The notes: generated by a model not told the origin, from the sequence alone. 64,000 bases of DNA from Chlorops oryzae (GCA_020466095.1 CM035807.1:105700227-105764226); one strand, 5' to 3'. Positions 32,391 through 45,285 are shown, counted from the first letter of the stretch. Program-made: numbers and translations.

Positions 32391-34711
32391 TTATTGTACT
32401 TGAATGATACCGGATTCTAGTAGCTTCATAATTTTATCGGCGATAGCTGGATTCTTCAGATGGCTGCAAGTTGAAAGAATGAAAAGAAAAGGTTTTAATA
32501 TTCAGCCCGATTCTGAATATTCCCGGGGAACCAATTCCCGGGGAATTTACTTTTCTCGAGAGTAAAATTCTTCTTTTTTAAATATTTGGGGGAAGAAATT
32601 TGATGGCAAATGGTTATTTGACCCATACTCATAATTTTCCCTACCCTATCTTTTTGAAAAAGGAGAATTTTAGTCTCAAAAAAAGTAAATTCCCCGGGAA
32701 TTCGTTCCCCGGGAATATTCAGAATCGGGCTGATTGGCTTGCGCTCGATCAAAGGCCGGAAAATTAGGTAAGCAAAAATATTGCCAAATTAAACTTCAGA
32801 GAAATCTTCTTTGGCCGGACATCCAAAGACTATCGTTTTATCCATTCAAAGAAAATGTACCCAAAAGGACGATGTCCAAGAAAATGATAATCTCATTTGA
32901 GATTAGGAAAAGAGTCAGGATAAGACAGGTTCATTGAATAAAAGTAAATAGAGTGAGTACATATAAGACACAGAAAGCTAGTCGCTGATATAAAATTAAA
33001 AATTTAATTAAGTATGTATATTGTATATACTTACTCTTTGACTGCATTAGGATCATTCTGCATTTGTTCAAGAATCAAACGCATAGCGGGATCCTTTAGG
33101 ATTGCTTGAACTTCTGGATCAGACATGGCATTCTTCAAAACTTCCTTAGGATTTCTATGGAAAGACATTGAACACGCACGATAGCCTTCTAGTGCTTCAG
33201 CATTATTAGGATCCAATTCAAGAGCTTTCTGATAAGCTGCAGAAGCTTTAGAAGATTTTTGCATACCCTGCAAGCAATAGCAATTCACATTATTACCATT
33301 AACACATGTATATAAACTTAAAATTCATTTCGATTCAATTCACCTGCAAAATTTTTCCTTTTCGTATGTATCCTTTTATAAATTTATTATCTAATTTGAT
33401 GCATGTTTCACAGTCTTTAAGTCCCAAATCAAAGGCAGCAAGTTTTGTATAGCAAGCAGCACGATTACTGTACAATTTAGGATCATCCGGATTTCGCTTT
33501 ATTGCTTCAGAATAGTGTTTTATGGCATTACTGTAATCGCCTTTCTTGAAGTATTCATTGCCCTTCTCCTTCTCATCTTCGGCTTTCACTGGATCTATAT
33601 AGGCTTTTCGTTCCTCCTCCTTAATTTTAGCCTCGACTTCGCTCAACAAAGTCTTGACTTCCGGTGTCCGATGTTCCGACATTGCTTTCTCATAATACAT
33701 TTTAGCCTGTTTGGAATCCTCTAGTTTGCGATAAGTATTACCAATACGAGCAAACGCCTTTGCAATCAACTTAAAATCAGCACGATTCTCACGCCCGATT
33801 TCGATACCCTTTTCGCATTGTTTAATGCATTCATCGTACATTTTTTGTTCGAAGTAAACGGCCGCAATATTATTGTAGAATGTTATATCGGTAGGATCGT
33901 GTTCGAGTGCTTTATTATAGTGCAGAAGGGCCGTTTCGAAATCCTTCTTCTTATACGCAGCGTTGCCTTCTTCTTTCTCTTTTTTCGCATAGTATTTGCG
34001 GCGTTCTTCTTCGCTCATCTCATTGACATTTGGTTCCGCTGGCTTTGGTGGCTCAGTCGGCTTTGAATCACGTCTCGGTGGCGATGGCGGCGAATGTGGT
34101 GGATCTATATCCATGGGAATACCACCGCCAGATTCAGCGGTCATTTGTTGCAATAAAGAGGCTGTAATCTCCTGGCGACCTTGCAACAGCATCAGATTTT
34201 GCGGATCATGCTTTAAACCTAACAATAATGTGAATCCAGAAAATGCGCATTATAATTTGCAAATTTAAAAAAAAACATGCTTTTGAGGTTATGTACGCAA
34301 TTGCAATTTTCTGCAACAGCCGGTCATTGAACCATCTCGATATAAAACTAAAATTGCACTCACCTTCATTATACGCCTCAAAGGCTTTCAAATAGTCCTT
34401 TAGCCCAGCAGCAGCTGCACCTTTCCTAGAGTAGCCTTTTGGCCATGTTGGGTTCAATTGAACTGTTTTCTCGGCGTCCTCGAGCGCCTGTGCGTACTTT
34501 CCGGCTTTGGCGTAGGCAGCAGAGCGATTGCTGTAGAGCACATGGTTCTTGTTATCCAAGGCTATGGCTTCCGTATAGGCAGCAATCGCCTCGTCAAACC
34601 TTTCCGCGTTCAAAGCTTTATTTCCTTTTTCCTTCAACTCGTTCACCTGGAAAAAATCGTTGGAATTAATTGGATTCACTTACGTCGCGAGGTTTCAATT
34701 ACTTTCTCCAT
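32391..34711 (-). CDS. Hop: Hop/STIP1, Hsp70-Hsp90 organising co-chaperone
   Basis: Exons 34711-34703, 34646-34364, 34218-33344, 33267-33035 and 32463-32391 give 490 residues, the length I recall for Drosophila Hop. The first exon is only nine bases (MEK). The layout is classical: TPR1 ([38 protein letters not shown]), DP1, a Pro/Ser-rich linker ([16 protein letters not shown]), TPR2A ([16 protein letters not shown]), TPR2B ([37 protein letters not shown]), then DP2 ending [12 protein letters not shown]. Carboxylate-clamp Lys/Asn/Arg positions are kept. It bridges the EEVD tails of cytosolic Hsp70 and Hsp90. The last intron carries a 230-bp MITE. Confidence 0.97.
32503..32732. mobile_element. 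CAGCCCGATT MITE, copy 2 (230 bp, TSD ATT) in a Hop intron
   Basis: CAGCCCGATTCTGAATATTC at left and its inverse at right, flanked by ATT (32500-32502 and 32733-32735). Compared with copy 1, the CCCGGGGAA block is duplicated in each arm. It lies within the last Hop intron (32464-33034). Confidence 0.82.
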
Positions 34712-35147
34712 TTTAATACGATTAACTCGGCTGAATAACGATTTTGTGACTCTTCGTTTCTATGACGAATCCTTCTGGTGTTTTCTTGTTCGTAGGCATG
34801 TAGAGCGATTTGAGAGCACATGGTTCTTGTTAGTCTCAGAGCTTGCAAATCGCTATTAGGCACATCGACTCGATTTTAAACTTTTTCCGATTGTTCATCA
34901 AGTTGTTACGAAAAACGCTATTACACTAGACATTTCCGAGGTTATGCAATTACAAATTTTCGTTGAAGTGAGAAATGGGTGAAACGAAAAAACGTCTCTT
35001 CATGACCACGTCCTATTGGCGTCCCTATTCACAATTATGTACTTTTACAGTTAGTGTTTTAAGTTATGCATCGAAATGTCTAAATTTGATGTGCAAGGCA
35101 AGGGATAGAAAATACATCGTTCAGAAAAATGCCGTCTTATTCAACGC

Positions 35148-35302
35148 TATTTACACGTTAAGACATTTCGAAATACAACAAATTTTCGTCGGCAAGGGAG
35201 CAGGGAAGAGAATGCAAAATCGCTATCCATACCAATCCTGCGCGCGGTCCCTAAGCACGACAAAAAGTTGTTTCATTATCGAAATGTCTTTTATACGTGA
35301 AA
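35148..35302. mobile_element. TTTACACG MITE, copy 2 (155 bp)
   Basis: ATTTACACGTTAAGACATTT at left; GTTTCATTATCGAAATGTCT then TTTATACGTGAAAT at right. It lies between the divergent Hop and SelT-like starts. Its interior TTTTCGTCGGCAAGGGAGCA links it to a fragment at 9410. Confidence 0.68.
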
Positions 35303-35527
35303 TGAGCACTCCTACAATCGAAAATCGTTGTTCTCATCATGCCAGTGTATTGCTGTCCATTCAACAGCTGTTTTAGGCTCTAAACTTAGGCTTTAGGGGC
35401 CGTCCATTAATTACGTAAGCATAAAAGAGGAGGAGGGGTTCGAAAAATCGTATGCTCGCACGCTTTACTATCGAAAAGTACAAGTATCGAGAGTACGAAA
35501 TCATCGATAGTGATAACAGGCTGATAG

Positions 35528-35535
35528 TATCGATA
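35528..35535. promoter_or_regulatory. TATCGATA motif upstream of SelT-like
   Basis: Perfect octamer 76 bases before the ATG at 35611; ATCGATAG near 35503 is a further near match. DRE/BEAF-type site, as upstream of the genes at 7710 and 9824. Confidence 0.5.
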
Positions 35536-35610
35536 GCTCACCAACTCTATTGATAAACCCAGACGGCAGATTAGAATTAAGTAAATTTGTTAAAGAACTT
35601 TGGAACAGAA

Positions 35611-36357
35611 ATGGCTTTTGATTGCGGTAAAAACGTGGCCCTCGTGCTCTTCTTATGCCTAAGCTGCGTGCTACTGAGTAGTCAAATATATGGAACTGAA
35701 GCCCAAAATCAAATGCCAATGAAACGATTCGGCTCAACAGGAACTATGACATTTTTATACTGGTAAAACAAGCGAACAACAACAAAGATTCGCTAATTCG
35801 TGCAATTATATACCTCCTTTTTTTTGCTATTTTAGTTATTCCTGCGGCTACCGTAAAGTATTCGAAGACTACTCGCGTATAATAGCAGAGAAATATCCGG
35901 AAATTATTGTTACTGGAGCAAACTATGATCCAGGAGTGAATTTGTATTTATCAAAAGTGATTTTCGCAGTCAAAATCATGTTGATTATAATGATCGTATC
36001 ATCATTTGATTTATTCGGGACTGTTGGATGGGTTACTCCGAGTTGGTATCGTACTTTGTTAGATAATAAAATCTATGCATGTATGATGATATTCTTCGTT
36101 GGAAACATGATTGAAGGACAAGTAAATTATTTGTTTGTCGATTCTAATATGTTTTTTTTTTTGTGTTTTTTAATGTTTTATTAATTATATTGCAGCTTGT
36201 TTCATCCGGAGCTTTCGAAATAACCTTGAATGGTATGCCAATTTGGTCGAAACTTGAAACAGGACGCATTCCGGCGCCACAAGAACTATTCCAAATCATC
36301 GACAGTCATATGAGTTTAGCGGAAAAAATTCCAGAGAATCCTGATTTTGTTAAATAA
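35611..36357 (+). CDS. SelT: Selenoprotein-T-like (Cys form), ER thioredoxin-like protein
   Basis: Exons 35611-35762, 35836-36121 and 36196-36357 give 199 residues. A signal peptide (NVALVLFLCLSCVLLS) is followed by the redox motif FLYC-YS-CGYRK. Cys stands where vertebrate SELENOT has selenocysteine, as in Drosophila; there is no in-frame TGA and no SECIS is needed. Other family blocks are GANYDPGVNLYLSK, two hydrophobic segments (VIFAVKIMLIIMIVSSF and YACMMIFFVGNMIEGQ), LVSSGAFEITLNGMPIWSKL and the C-terminal ENPDFVK. The family is a membrane-bound thiol oxidoreductase of the ER. It is divergent from Hop and convergent with the collagen gene. AATAAA near 36379 or 36835 could end the transcript. 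Confidence 0.96.
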
Positions 36358-37472
36358 TGAAGAAAACAAAAAAAAAAAATAAATGAATGCTTTTGTAAAC
36401 GGAATGTCGGATAGTGATAGGGATAGAGATAATATGAACTAAAAAGATTTTTGTATAGAAACATTCTGAAACAGTCTTCTATCACAAAAGGGGGGATATA
36501 TTTAAGTCTCTAATTACTACTAAAAAAAGCATCTTTAAGTAAATGGAGACTGCTATCATTAATCCTTTTGTTAGGCTTACGATTAGTTAAATCGATCAAG
36601 TATAAATAATTTGAAATTAAAAAATAAGTTTTTTTTTGTTAGTTTATCAATTTCCATAAATGTTTTCTAATCGAATAGTTATTGAAAATTTTTTTTTCAG
36701 CTTATGTAAATGCGGCTTGTGAATTTTACAATAGTCAGGTTTATTGTAGACTTCTTTAAACCAAAAATGGAATTTATGATTTTGACCTTTTTTTTTTTTG
36801 TTTATTCTGTATTCCCATCGAAATGTGTATAGTCAATAAAATTTAGACCATTTTCTTATTTAATGTTTTTTTCTTGTTTTGATCGAAATAGTATAATATC
36901 ATGCAAATATTCAGCCCTATTCTAACAGACCTATTTGTCGTTTCTTCCTTCGAAATTTTTCTCGCCAGACAATGGAAGTATTCATACCGTCAATAGAATA
37001 AAGAAAGTGATCACCTTTGCTTGAAAATATTCGAAATTCTTGCTCTCTTCATATTACCTTCCTAGTGTGTATGGATTGGGAGAAGTTTTTTCAAATCCGC
37101 AGAGACATGAAGTAGTGATCTTTACAAGTCCTTTGCTGTATTTGCTTTGCATCCGAAGACCTTGAGAAAATAATTCGTTGAACTTTGCCTGTTGACTGGT
37201 TATTTTATAATTCAAATTTGTCATCATCATGAACTTATTACAAGGTATTTATTTTTTTTATCGTTTTAATAGTAGTTTTAGATTTCGCTTTGTTTGGTTT
37301 ATACAGAAAATGGCAGCATTGAATGCATTCGATTGTTTCGGCTTACATTTTATGTTGAATAACTTTGGTTTCAGAGAAAAAAAAAAAAATAAAATGAAAG
37401 TCGAAATATTAAATTATTATTCCTTATTAAGAGTTAAGCTGTTTATATGACACTATTTTCTAAAAGTCCTAT
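36358..37472. other. Convergent intergenic region, SelT-like and collagen 3' UTRs
   Basis: No exon recognised. AATAAA motifs (about 36379 and 36835) suit the plus-strand SelT-like transcript. TTTATT near 37247 suits a minus-strand collagen poly(A) signal. Confidence 0.45.
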
Positions 37473-40400
37473 TTATGGTGATAGGGTGTCCTCGCGTGGA
37501 CGTCGATTTCGATTCACGCGACTTTGTTGCCCACCGTATTGATAGTAATTGCTCGGATTGGGCCGTCTGTTGTTATTTTGCATGTTATACAGGCGGTTAT
37601 TGTTATTATAGTACTGTGATTCGCGCGGCTGCTGTGGCTGTGGCTGTGGCTGGATTCGCGGTGCAGGAGCAACGCGTTCTTGTCCACGACGTAATTGTGT
37701 GGCACCACTAACATGCAATTCCGTTTGTCTGGTAAATACAACATTACGACGACGGCATACAGTACATCTGGAATGAAGAGATCAATCAGGATGAAAATCA
37801 AGAGATCGATTGTATTTTTGGCCAATCATACGAACCTGCTAACTTTGCTAGTTTGATCGGCTTTGAGCGTGCGTTGCTGTGGCTGTATCCACATTTCATG
37901 TTCTTCAATAACCGCCAGCCAGAATGATGCCAATGGATCATAATAGTTACAACGGCCATGTCCATGGCACTCAATGACTGGATTGGCTCGGAATTCTTCG
38001 AGACAGGAACCAGGAGAGACTAAATCTTGACCGAAACCGCCAGTATTATCTGCCGTGGTCTGTGTTTACAGAAGAATTTCTTTATTAGATGTAAACAAAA
38101 ATAATGGAAAAGAATTTACCATCAGATAGCTATAGCCAGTCCACATCTCTTCCCATCCATTTGGACAATCTGGTATGGACATGCTCTGACTGTGTAAAGA
38201 TATTATACGCGTCGATGTTTCGCATACAACACACCTAAATGGGTAAACTTATATATATATATATATATCTACGATTTTCAGCGCATATTTCGGAAAACGT
38301 ACCGTGAAATGTATTTCATCAAGTCGAGCGATTGTATTGGCGTCATTGTCATTGGCATCGGTTCAGCCGTCGATAGCCACATGCTGTCGTCGTTGTTTTG
38401 CGCGTAATTGCAAACGTTGTTTATGTCGCAGAACATATAAGGCATAGTCGAGAAACGCATTAAACAGGATCCAGATTGTCCCAGATCTTGTCCTACAGAC
38501 CGACTGGAACCGATATTTCCTGCCAGCGAAAAGCCTTCCCACATTTTATTTGTATTTGCTGGACACTCTGGGATTTGTATAGATTGTGAATGACGGACGA
38601 AAACGAAACCACGGCTCTTAGGACGTGGTGGTGGTGGTGCTGGATCGCCGGTTGGACCCTTTAAGCCAGCCAAACCAGTTAAGCCAAGTAAGCCAGGTTG
38701 GCCGATTTCACCACGTTCTCCGACGGGACCATCAGGACCAACAAGCCAACCAAGCCTGCCTCGCCTTGGAAGCCTTTTAGACCACGCCATCCCATTGCAC
38801 CTACTTCTCCTGAGAAACCAACATCTCCCATTTCACCTTTGAATCCGTCTAGTCCAGGTTCACCTCGATCTCCGGCTCGCGCGAGTTCATACGGGAACGT
38901 TACACCTTGTTCACCTTTGGGACCTTCTACGCCATCGAGGCCATCAATTCCACTCCAGCCAACGTCACCAACGGGTCCTCGCATTCCACGCGGACCCATC
39001 CCACCTGGCCGACCTGGAAAGCCTTCGTCGCCTCTTTGGCCTTTTTGACCATCGAAGCCAGGTGCACCCTGATAACCTTGATCACCGACATCACCTCGCG
39101 CTCCCCATATTGCAAATCCGGCTTCACCTCGTTGACCTATGATGCCTGTATCACCGCGTACTCCTTTTAGCCCAACCCGGCCATGGAGACCGAGACGTCC
39201 AGGTGGTCCTGGATAGCCTGGTTCACCAACTTTTCCTTTTGGTCCTACCAAACTTGGACCTGGCATGCCAATTAAACCATTCTCACCATAGTCACCTTGT
39301 TCGCCAGGTGCGCCCTTTGGACCAATACGGCCTGGTCTACCAGGAAGGCCATCGTATCCCGTATCGCCTTCTTCACCTCTTTCTACATAGCTTGGCCGAG
39401 GACCAGGAGGACCCGGGAAACCTTTATCGCCAACTTCGCCATTGATGCCAAAATATCCATCAGTTCCAGGTGCGCCAGAGTAGCCAATATCACCCCGTTC
39501 GCCCTTCAGACCTGTATAACCTGGATACCCATTGGGACCTTGCTCGCCGATTGGACCTTGTTCTCCTCTCATGCCTCGTCCGCCTTTGTCACCTTTTTGA
39601 GCAAAGCCTCCGAGCAACAAGCCCGGTCGACCTGGAGCACCTTCATCACCACGTTCTCCTTGAGCACCTGCCGCGCCAGGAATTCCAACATCACCTTGAT
39701 CGCCAACTTCGCCAGGTGTTCCAGCGAAACCGATATCTCCAATAGCACCTGCAGCTCCTGTCTCACCCATTGGACCAATGGGTCCTGCAACACCTTTGGG
39801 ACCTGGAGCGCCACCACGCCCTCTGTACCCTGGAACGCCTGGCTGTCCAACATCACCAGTTTCTCCTTGCAGGCCTACAAGGCCGTAGTCTCCTCTTTCA
39901 CCTTTCAGTCCCGATAAACCATCCAGTCCAATACGTCCAGGGATACCAGTTTCTCCTTTGTAACCTGGAGCTCCATCAAAAGCAATCGCCGCATCGCCTT
40001 CAGCTCCTTGAACACCCTTTGCCCCTGGAGCACCGTCAAATCCTGGCGGACCGGTATATCCTGGGAGTCCCGTTTCACCTTTAACGCCACTATGAGCGGC
40101 TATACCTTTATTGCCTGGACGACCGGGGAATCCACGATCTCCCGATGCACCTTTGCGTCCAGGAATACCTGGTGATCCCGGCCGCCCCATATGTCCAACA
40201 TCGCCAGCCAAACCTAGACCAACAACACTTTACACAAAATATTCAAAATGTCATAATCTCAAATTACCCTTTGCACCCATGTTTCCAACTAAGCCTCGTT
40301 GGCCCATGTCACCATGCCTTCCGTCATACCCAATATCACCACGATCACCTTGGTCCCCAGGAATTCCAATCCATCCCTGTATTCCGAATTGTCCAGGCTC

Positions 40401-43339
40401 TCCAGGTCGGCCTTGGTCACCCAGTTGTCCTCTCCTGCCCGGGTATCCGATGCTTCCTTTGGTACCTTGTACACCAACTGGTCCGGGATAGCCAATGTCA
40501 CCTTTTTGACCTTTCCGGCCATGTGGAGCAGTTCGTCCATCTCTTCCGGGAGCACCCACTGGACCAGGATATCCAACCAAGATATCGCCTCGTTGACCTT
40601 TTACACCTTCCAGACCAATTAAACCCCACTGGCCATCGTCACCCTTAGCACCCTTCGCACCTTTCACACCTGGCACTCCAGCAGGACCAGAGAATCCAGG
40701 GAACCCATCATCTCCCGTAATACCTTTCAGACCGGCTCTTCCTTCTGGACCTATTTCACCAGCTAAAATATACGGACCAGGGTCACCACGTTGGCCTTTA
40801 TTTCCATTGGCTCCATCAAGACCCGGGGTGCCGTCAATACCAGGTTGTCCAGCGGCTCCATGAATACCAAAATCACCAGTTACTCCAGGCCATCCTTTAG
40901 CACCGACCGGACCTTCTATTGTTGGACCTGGTGGACCCAAATCACCTGGCACTCCAAGTATACCCATAAATCCTCGTTCACCTTTGAAGCCTCGAGGTCC
41001 CATTGGACCAGGGTAGCCAGGTTCACCAGTGTCACCGTCATTGGCATAATACTCGCCAGGATTGGGCTCACCTTTGTTACCTTTAGGACCTGAGGGACCT
41101 TGTCGACCAGGTATTCCCCTAGGGTGCAAATAAGAAGAAACAAACGATATATGACTTGATGTTAAGGCTGAAAAGTTCTTACATTATTCCAGTTGCGCCA
41201 GTGTCTCCAATCAAATATACTTTAGGTGTAGAAGCATCCAGTCCAGGTTTTCCGTCGCGTCCCATGCGTCCCGGTGCACCATCGCGACCTGGTCGGCCTG
41301 GTTCGCCGTAATCGCCGCGTACGCCAACTTCTCCTTTTTGACCCGTTGCGCCGTTAAATCCATCCAGACCACGATCACCTTGTTTTCCTTGCTCTCCTCG
41401 TTCGCCCATATCTCCGATTTCGCCCGTTTCGGGTTTGACTATATTTCCGATTTTTGTTACATAGCCAGGACGACCCGGGAAACCTGGTGGACCGGGCTCT
41501 CCTGGAATTCCGTCAGTTCCTCTCAAGCCCTTAAACCCTCTTGGGCCCAGACGACCACTTTCACCTTTTGGACCTCTTGCCCCCGTTATTCCCGGAAGGC
41601 CTCTCGCACCATGAACGCCTGGGAAACCAGCATCTCCACGAAGACCTTTAAAACCACGGGGACCCGCTGGGCAAAATCCACAATCGTCGCCTCGTAAACC
41701 TTTATCACCAGGAAGTCCAAAATATCCGGGATCACCCGGAAGACCTGGTTGTCCACGATAGCCCGGAGGACCATCAGCGCCTGGTGGCCCAACAACATTG
41801 GCACCAAGACCTGGTAAACCTTTATCACCAGGAAATCCAACTTCACCCCTATCACCACGATATCCTGGCGTTCCAGGAAGTTCAGCTTGTCCAGCAAAAC
41901 CTTTTGGACCACGCAAATTTAATCCAGGGTTACCCCTTTCTCCTTCACGTCCAGGTGGACCAGCTGGTCCAGGCGAACCCATTAGACCTGGCGGCCCCAT
42001 GTAACCGTAATCACCGTCGTCTCCTTTAACAGTAAATCCACGTCGCCCAGGTACACCTTTCAAGCCGATGTCACCCGGTGAGCCTACTGGACCCATAGGC
42101 CCTCGACGACCAGGACGACCAGGAATTCCGGCTAAACCGGCTGGACCTTCTTCACCAATGTCACCTTGTGGCCCTTGAGCTCCAGGGAAAGTGAGATCTA
42201 AGCTGGGGTCGTACGTACCCGGTGGACCGGCGGGTCCTTGAACACCAGGCGTTCCATCGAAACCATCTTCACCCTGCTCGCCGAGCAAACCATCTTCACC
42301 ATCTTGTCCGTTGTATCCAGGGGCGCCTTTGACACCCTTTTCTCCAGGGAAGCCAGCCTCGCCAGATTTTCCTGGCTTACCACGCTCACCAGGCGCACCA
42401 AGATCACCACGAGCACCTGGCATTCCGGGACGTCCTACATCACCAGTTTCACCTTGTGATCCCAGCAATCCGTTGTCTCCTCGTTCACCTCGTTCGCCTT
42501 TGTAGCCTTTAACTGTTCTCAATTTTCTCAGCTCGCCCTCTTCGGCATCGCCTGGTTCACCTTTATCTCCTTGAAGTCCAACAAGGGTCAGGGGATCAAA
42601 GGGTTCTGATTTTTCACCTTTATAGCCCTTCAAACCACGTTCGCCTTTTGGTCCCTCCATACCAGGATAGCCAGTATCACCTTTATAGCCTTTCATTCCA
42701 GCGAATCCAGCTTGACCATGATATCCATCCATACCGCGCTCACCACGGTTACCCTTTGTGCCTTTTGAATTGATTCCACCCTCACCAGCATCACCGGTTG
42801 GACCCGAAGGACCTGGTTTTCCAAGTGGGCCGCGCTTGCCATTTTCTCCAGCACGTCCTGGTGGACCTTGCACACCGGGCTTTCCATCACAGCCATCAAT
42901 TCCTCGGGGACCGTGTGGTCCGTCATCTCCAGCGCGACCCTTTTATTAAAATAAAAAATAAATAAAAACAATAAAAAAAAAACCATTTTGAGCTAATTGA
43001 GCACAAAACCAAAATGTTAAGAAATAAATTTTAAAAAACTTACACGAGGGCCTGGTCTACCCGGACTGCCAAGTTCACCGAGATCACCCTGAAGAAAATA
43101 AATTTTCAAAAATCGAATTCCGACTTTCAAAAAACTCCACTTACGCGATGCCCCTTTTCGCCTTGTTCTCCATATTCACCTTGATCTCCCCATTCTCCAC
43201 TTCGACCGAAGGGTCCCAAGGGGCCAATATCTCCTTGTGGTCCTTCCAAGCCAGGAAAACCCTTTGGTCCTATAGAACCAGGACGTCCTTTTAGTCCCTT
43301 ACAATCACATACGGTTTGATTGCAAGTTTTGTTCGATTC
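37473..43339 (-). CDS. Collagen type IV alpha chain, probably alpha-2-like (viking); 5' exon(s) not found
   Basis: Eight exons: 43339-43145, 43088-43044, 42939-41183, 41118-40268, 40213-38303, 38234-38120, 38058-37836 and 37767-37473, about 1,797 codons. The first has the Cys-rich 7S start ([18 protein letters not shown]). A long Gly-X-Y helix follows with imperfections such as [13 protein letters not shown] and [10 protein letters not shown], and several RGD triplets. The C-terminal NC1 has two repeats: [17 protein letters not shown]...[19 protein letters not shown] and [20 protein letters not shown]...[19 protein letters not shown]. After NC1 there is an unusual tail of about 80 residues rich in Gln, Asn and Pro, ending REDTLSP. 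Phases of all seven junctions preserve Gly-X-Y. One base appears missing at about 38741-38746, where the helix frame shifts. The signal-peptide exon must lie upstream (above 43339) and was not identified. The product is a basement-membrane network collagen. The alpha-2/vkg assignment is tentative. Confidence 0.93.
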
Positions 43340-43544
43340 CTTTAACGAAATTCACCCATAAATGTCATATTTTCTTCTAATTTTCGATTAAAACCAATGA
43401 TGAACAAATGAACATTTTATTTTTTTTTAGCTTGCTGGGTCCATTTTTCTTTTACCCAGATAAATATTTATGTACAATGAGTTAAGGTTCATGAAGAATA
43501 AATAAACAAGATTAAATAATAAGCACAGCCCCATAATAAAAAAG

Positions 43545-43808
43545 TGTTTGACTCAGAAGGTCTCGCTATGCTAAATATACGTTTTCGAAGTCGCTGAATC
43601 CGGGTTTGAGTTCCATTAAGCTCCATCGGGTCTAGGTTTCGTCATAGAGCATCCTCGAGCGGGGTTTTTGCGCTTCTTTTGTGAGGTAATGGCGAAACCT
43701 AGACTCGATGGAGCTGTATGAATCTCAAAATCGGGTTGAGAGACCTCGAAAACATATAGTTAACATAGCGAGACCCCAGGGTCTGATACTTTCTTTTGTG
43801 GGTGTGCT
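43545..43808. mobile_element. Palindromic MITE, full copy; half copy at 46866-47010
   Basis: GTCTCGCTATGCTAAATATA, CGTTTTCGAAG and TCGGGTCTAGGTTTCG in the left arm recur inverted on the right (CGAAACCTAGACTCGATGGA, CGAAAACATATAG, CATAGCGAGACC). The right arm recurs diverged at 46866-47010 (ACTCGATGGAGTTATATAGA, CATAGTGAGACCCCTGGGTC), directly after MITE copy C. Confidence 0.6.
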
Positions 43809-43892
43809 TTTTTAATTAAACAGCCCCACAAAAAACAAGTTTCAGACCCGGGCTCCCACTATCCTTACTATAGTACATATAAAAAAGGGTTT

Positions 43893-45285
43893 AAAGGGTC
43901 TTCCCGGTTGAGCAAAGGCACTTGATCCACCCTGAAATAGGAATTTTTAAATTTTGTTGATTTTTCGATAAGTTTCATCTAAAAAAATACTGTGGAGACC
44001 ACTATTATTAGATTTCTAATTTGAATATCCTTGGAATCCTTAATCCATTTATTTAAGGCTTTTTTAAATTTTTATTTAACACCAATTAGCAATAGAGAGG
44101 TACTATCTAAACAGATTTGTTAGCTTCAATAAAAGGAAACTAAAAAAATTTTGTTTTAGAATTTTACTACTGAGAAATTTATTTATTCACAAAAACTAAA
44201 TGAAAAGTTTAATTTAATTATTTAAGTGTATTCAATTTTGAAGCACTTTTTAAATTTTTTTGAAAACCTAAGTACTTATTTAAAATGAAAAAAATAATTT
44301 AATTCAGATGGCGCAAAGTTGGATATTCAAAAAATTGCAAGTGCACCTATATGCTCCCAGTACTAATATCCAGTAACAAATGTGTGCAATATGGATACAA
44401 AAACACTATCACATCTATACGCCAAGTCTTACGTATAAAAATATGCAGTTTATTTTTCTAAATATTTCAAAAACTAATATAGATAGAAAGATGAAACAAA
44501 CGGTGAATCATTGTTAACAAAACAAGGAACCCAGAAAACTTATATTTATATTTTACACTGAGAAAAAATTTGTCACAAAAAAGAAAACAAAAGTTAGGAT
44601 TTTTTTTCAGTGTATTCTGGGTTTTGTAATACTTTCTTTGCTATTTTAAAAACATACCTCTCATTTAAACTTTTATTCAAAAGAAGATTCATTTAAATCG
44701 ATGAATAGCTTCTTGAGATATTTAAGAAAACATAACAGCATATTTTTATACTTAAGACTTGGCGTATGAGTGATGTGTTTATTATACCATATTGCACACA
44801 TTTGTACTGGATATTAGTACTGGGAGCATTATAGGTGCACTTGCAATTTTTGAATATCACACTGTTGCGCCATCTGAATTAAATATTTTTTTCTTTTAAA
44901 TGAAAGTAAATACTTAGGGGTGTTTCTAAAAAAAATTTAAAAGTCGCGTCAAAATTGGAATACACTGAAAAAAATACTTAAACTTTTCTTTTTAGTTTTG
45001 TGAAAATGAAAATTTCTCAGTGTAAAATTAAAACAAAATTTTTTTAGTTTCCTTGTTTTATTGTCTAACAGAATCTGTTTAGATCGTCTCTCTATCTTAA
45101 TTGGTTGTTGAGATATAAAATTTTGAAAAAAGCCTTAATAAAAAAGGACTTGCAAGGATATCTCAAGGACTATTCAAAATTAAAATCTAAAAAGTGGTCT
45201 CCACAGTATTTTTAGATGAAACCTATCGAAAAATCAAAAAAATTTTAAAATTCCTTTCAGGGTGGCACAACCCGTCAGACCCTTT
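43893..45285. mobile_element. 1.39-kb foldback element with arms of about 660 bp
   Basis: Almost the whole element is one imperfect palindrome. AAAGGGTCTTCCCGGTTG at 43893 pairs with the inverse at 45268-45285. TACTGTGGAGACCAC (about 43990) pairs with GTGGTCTCCACAGTA (about 45195). CAGATGGCGCAAAGTTGGAT (44305) pairs with the inverse near 44862, and GCTCCCAGTACTAATATCCA (44355) with the inverse near 44815. The centre is near 44590, with no coding capacity. Confidence 0.8.

Noticed and set aside
38698..42505. Many plus-strand and alternate-frame proline/glycine-rich open frames across the collagen
   Set aside because: Antisense or frame shadows of the Gly-X-Y repeat.
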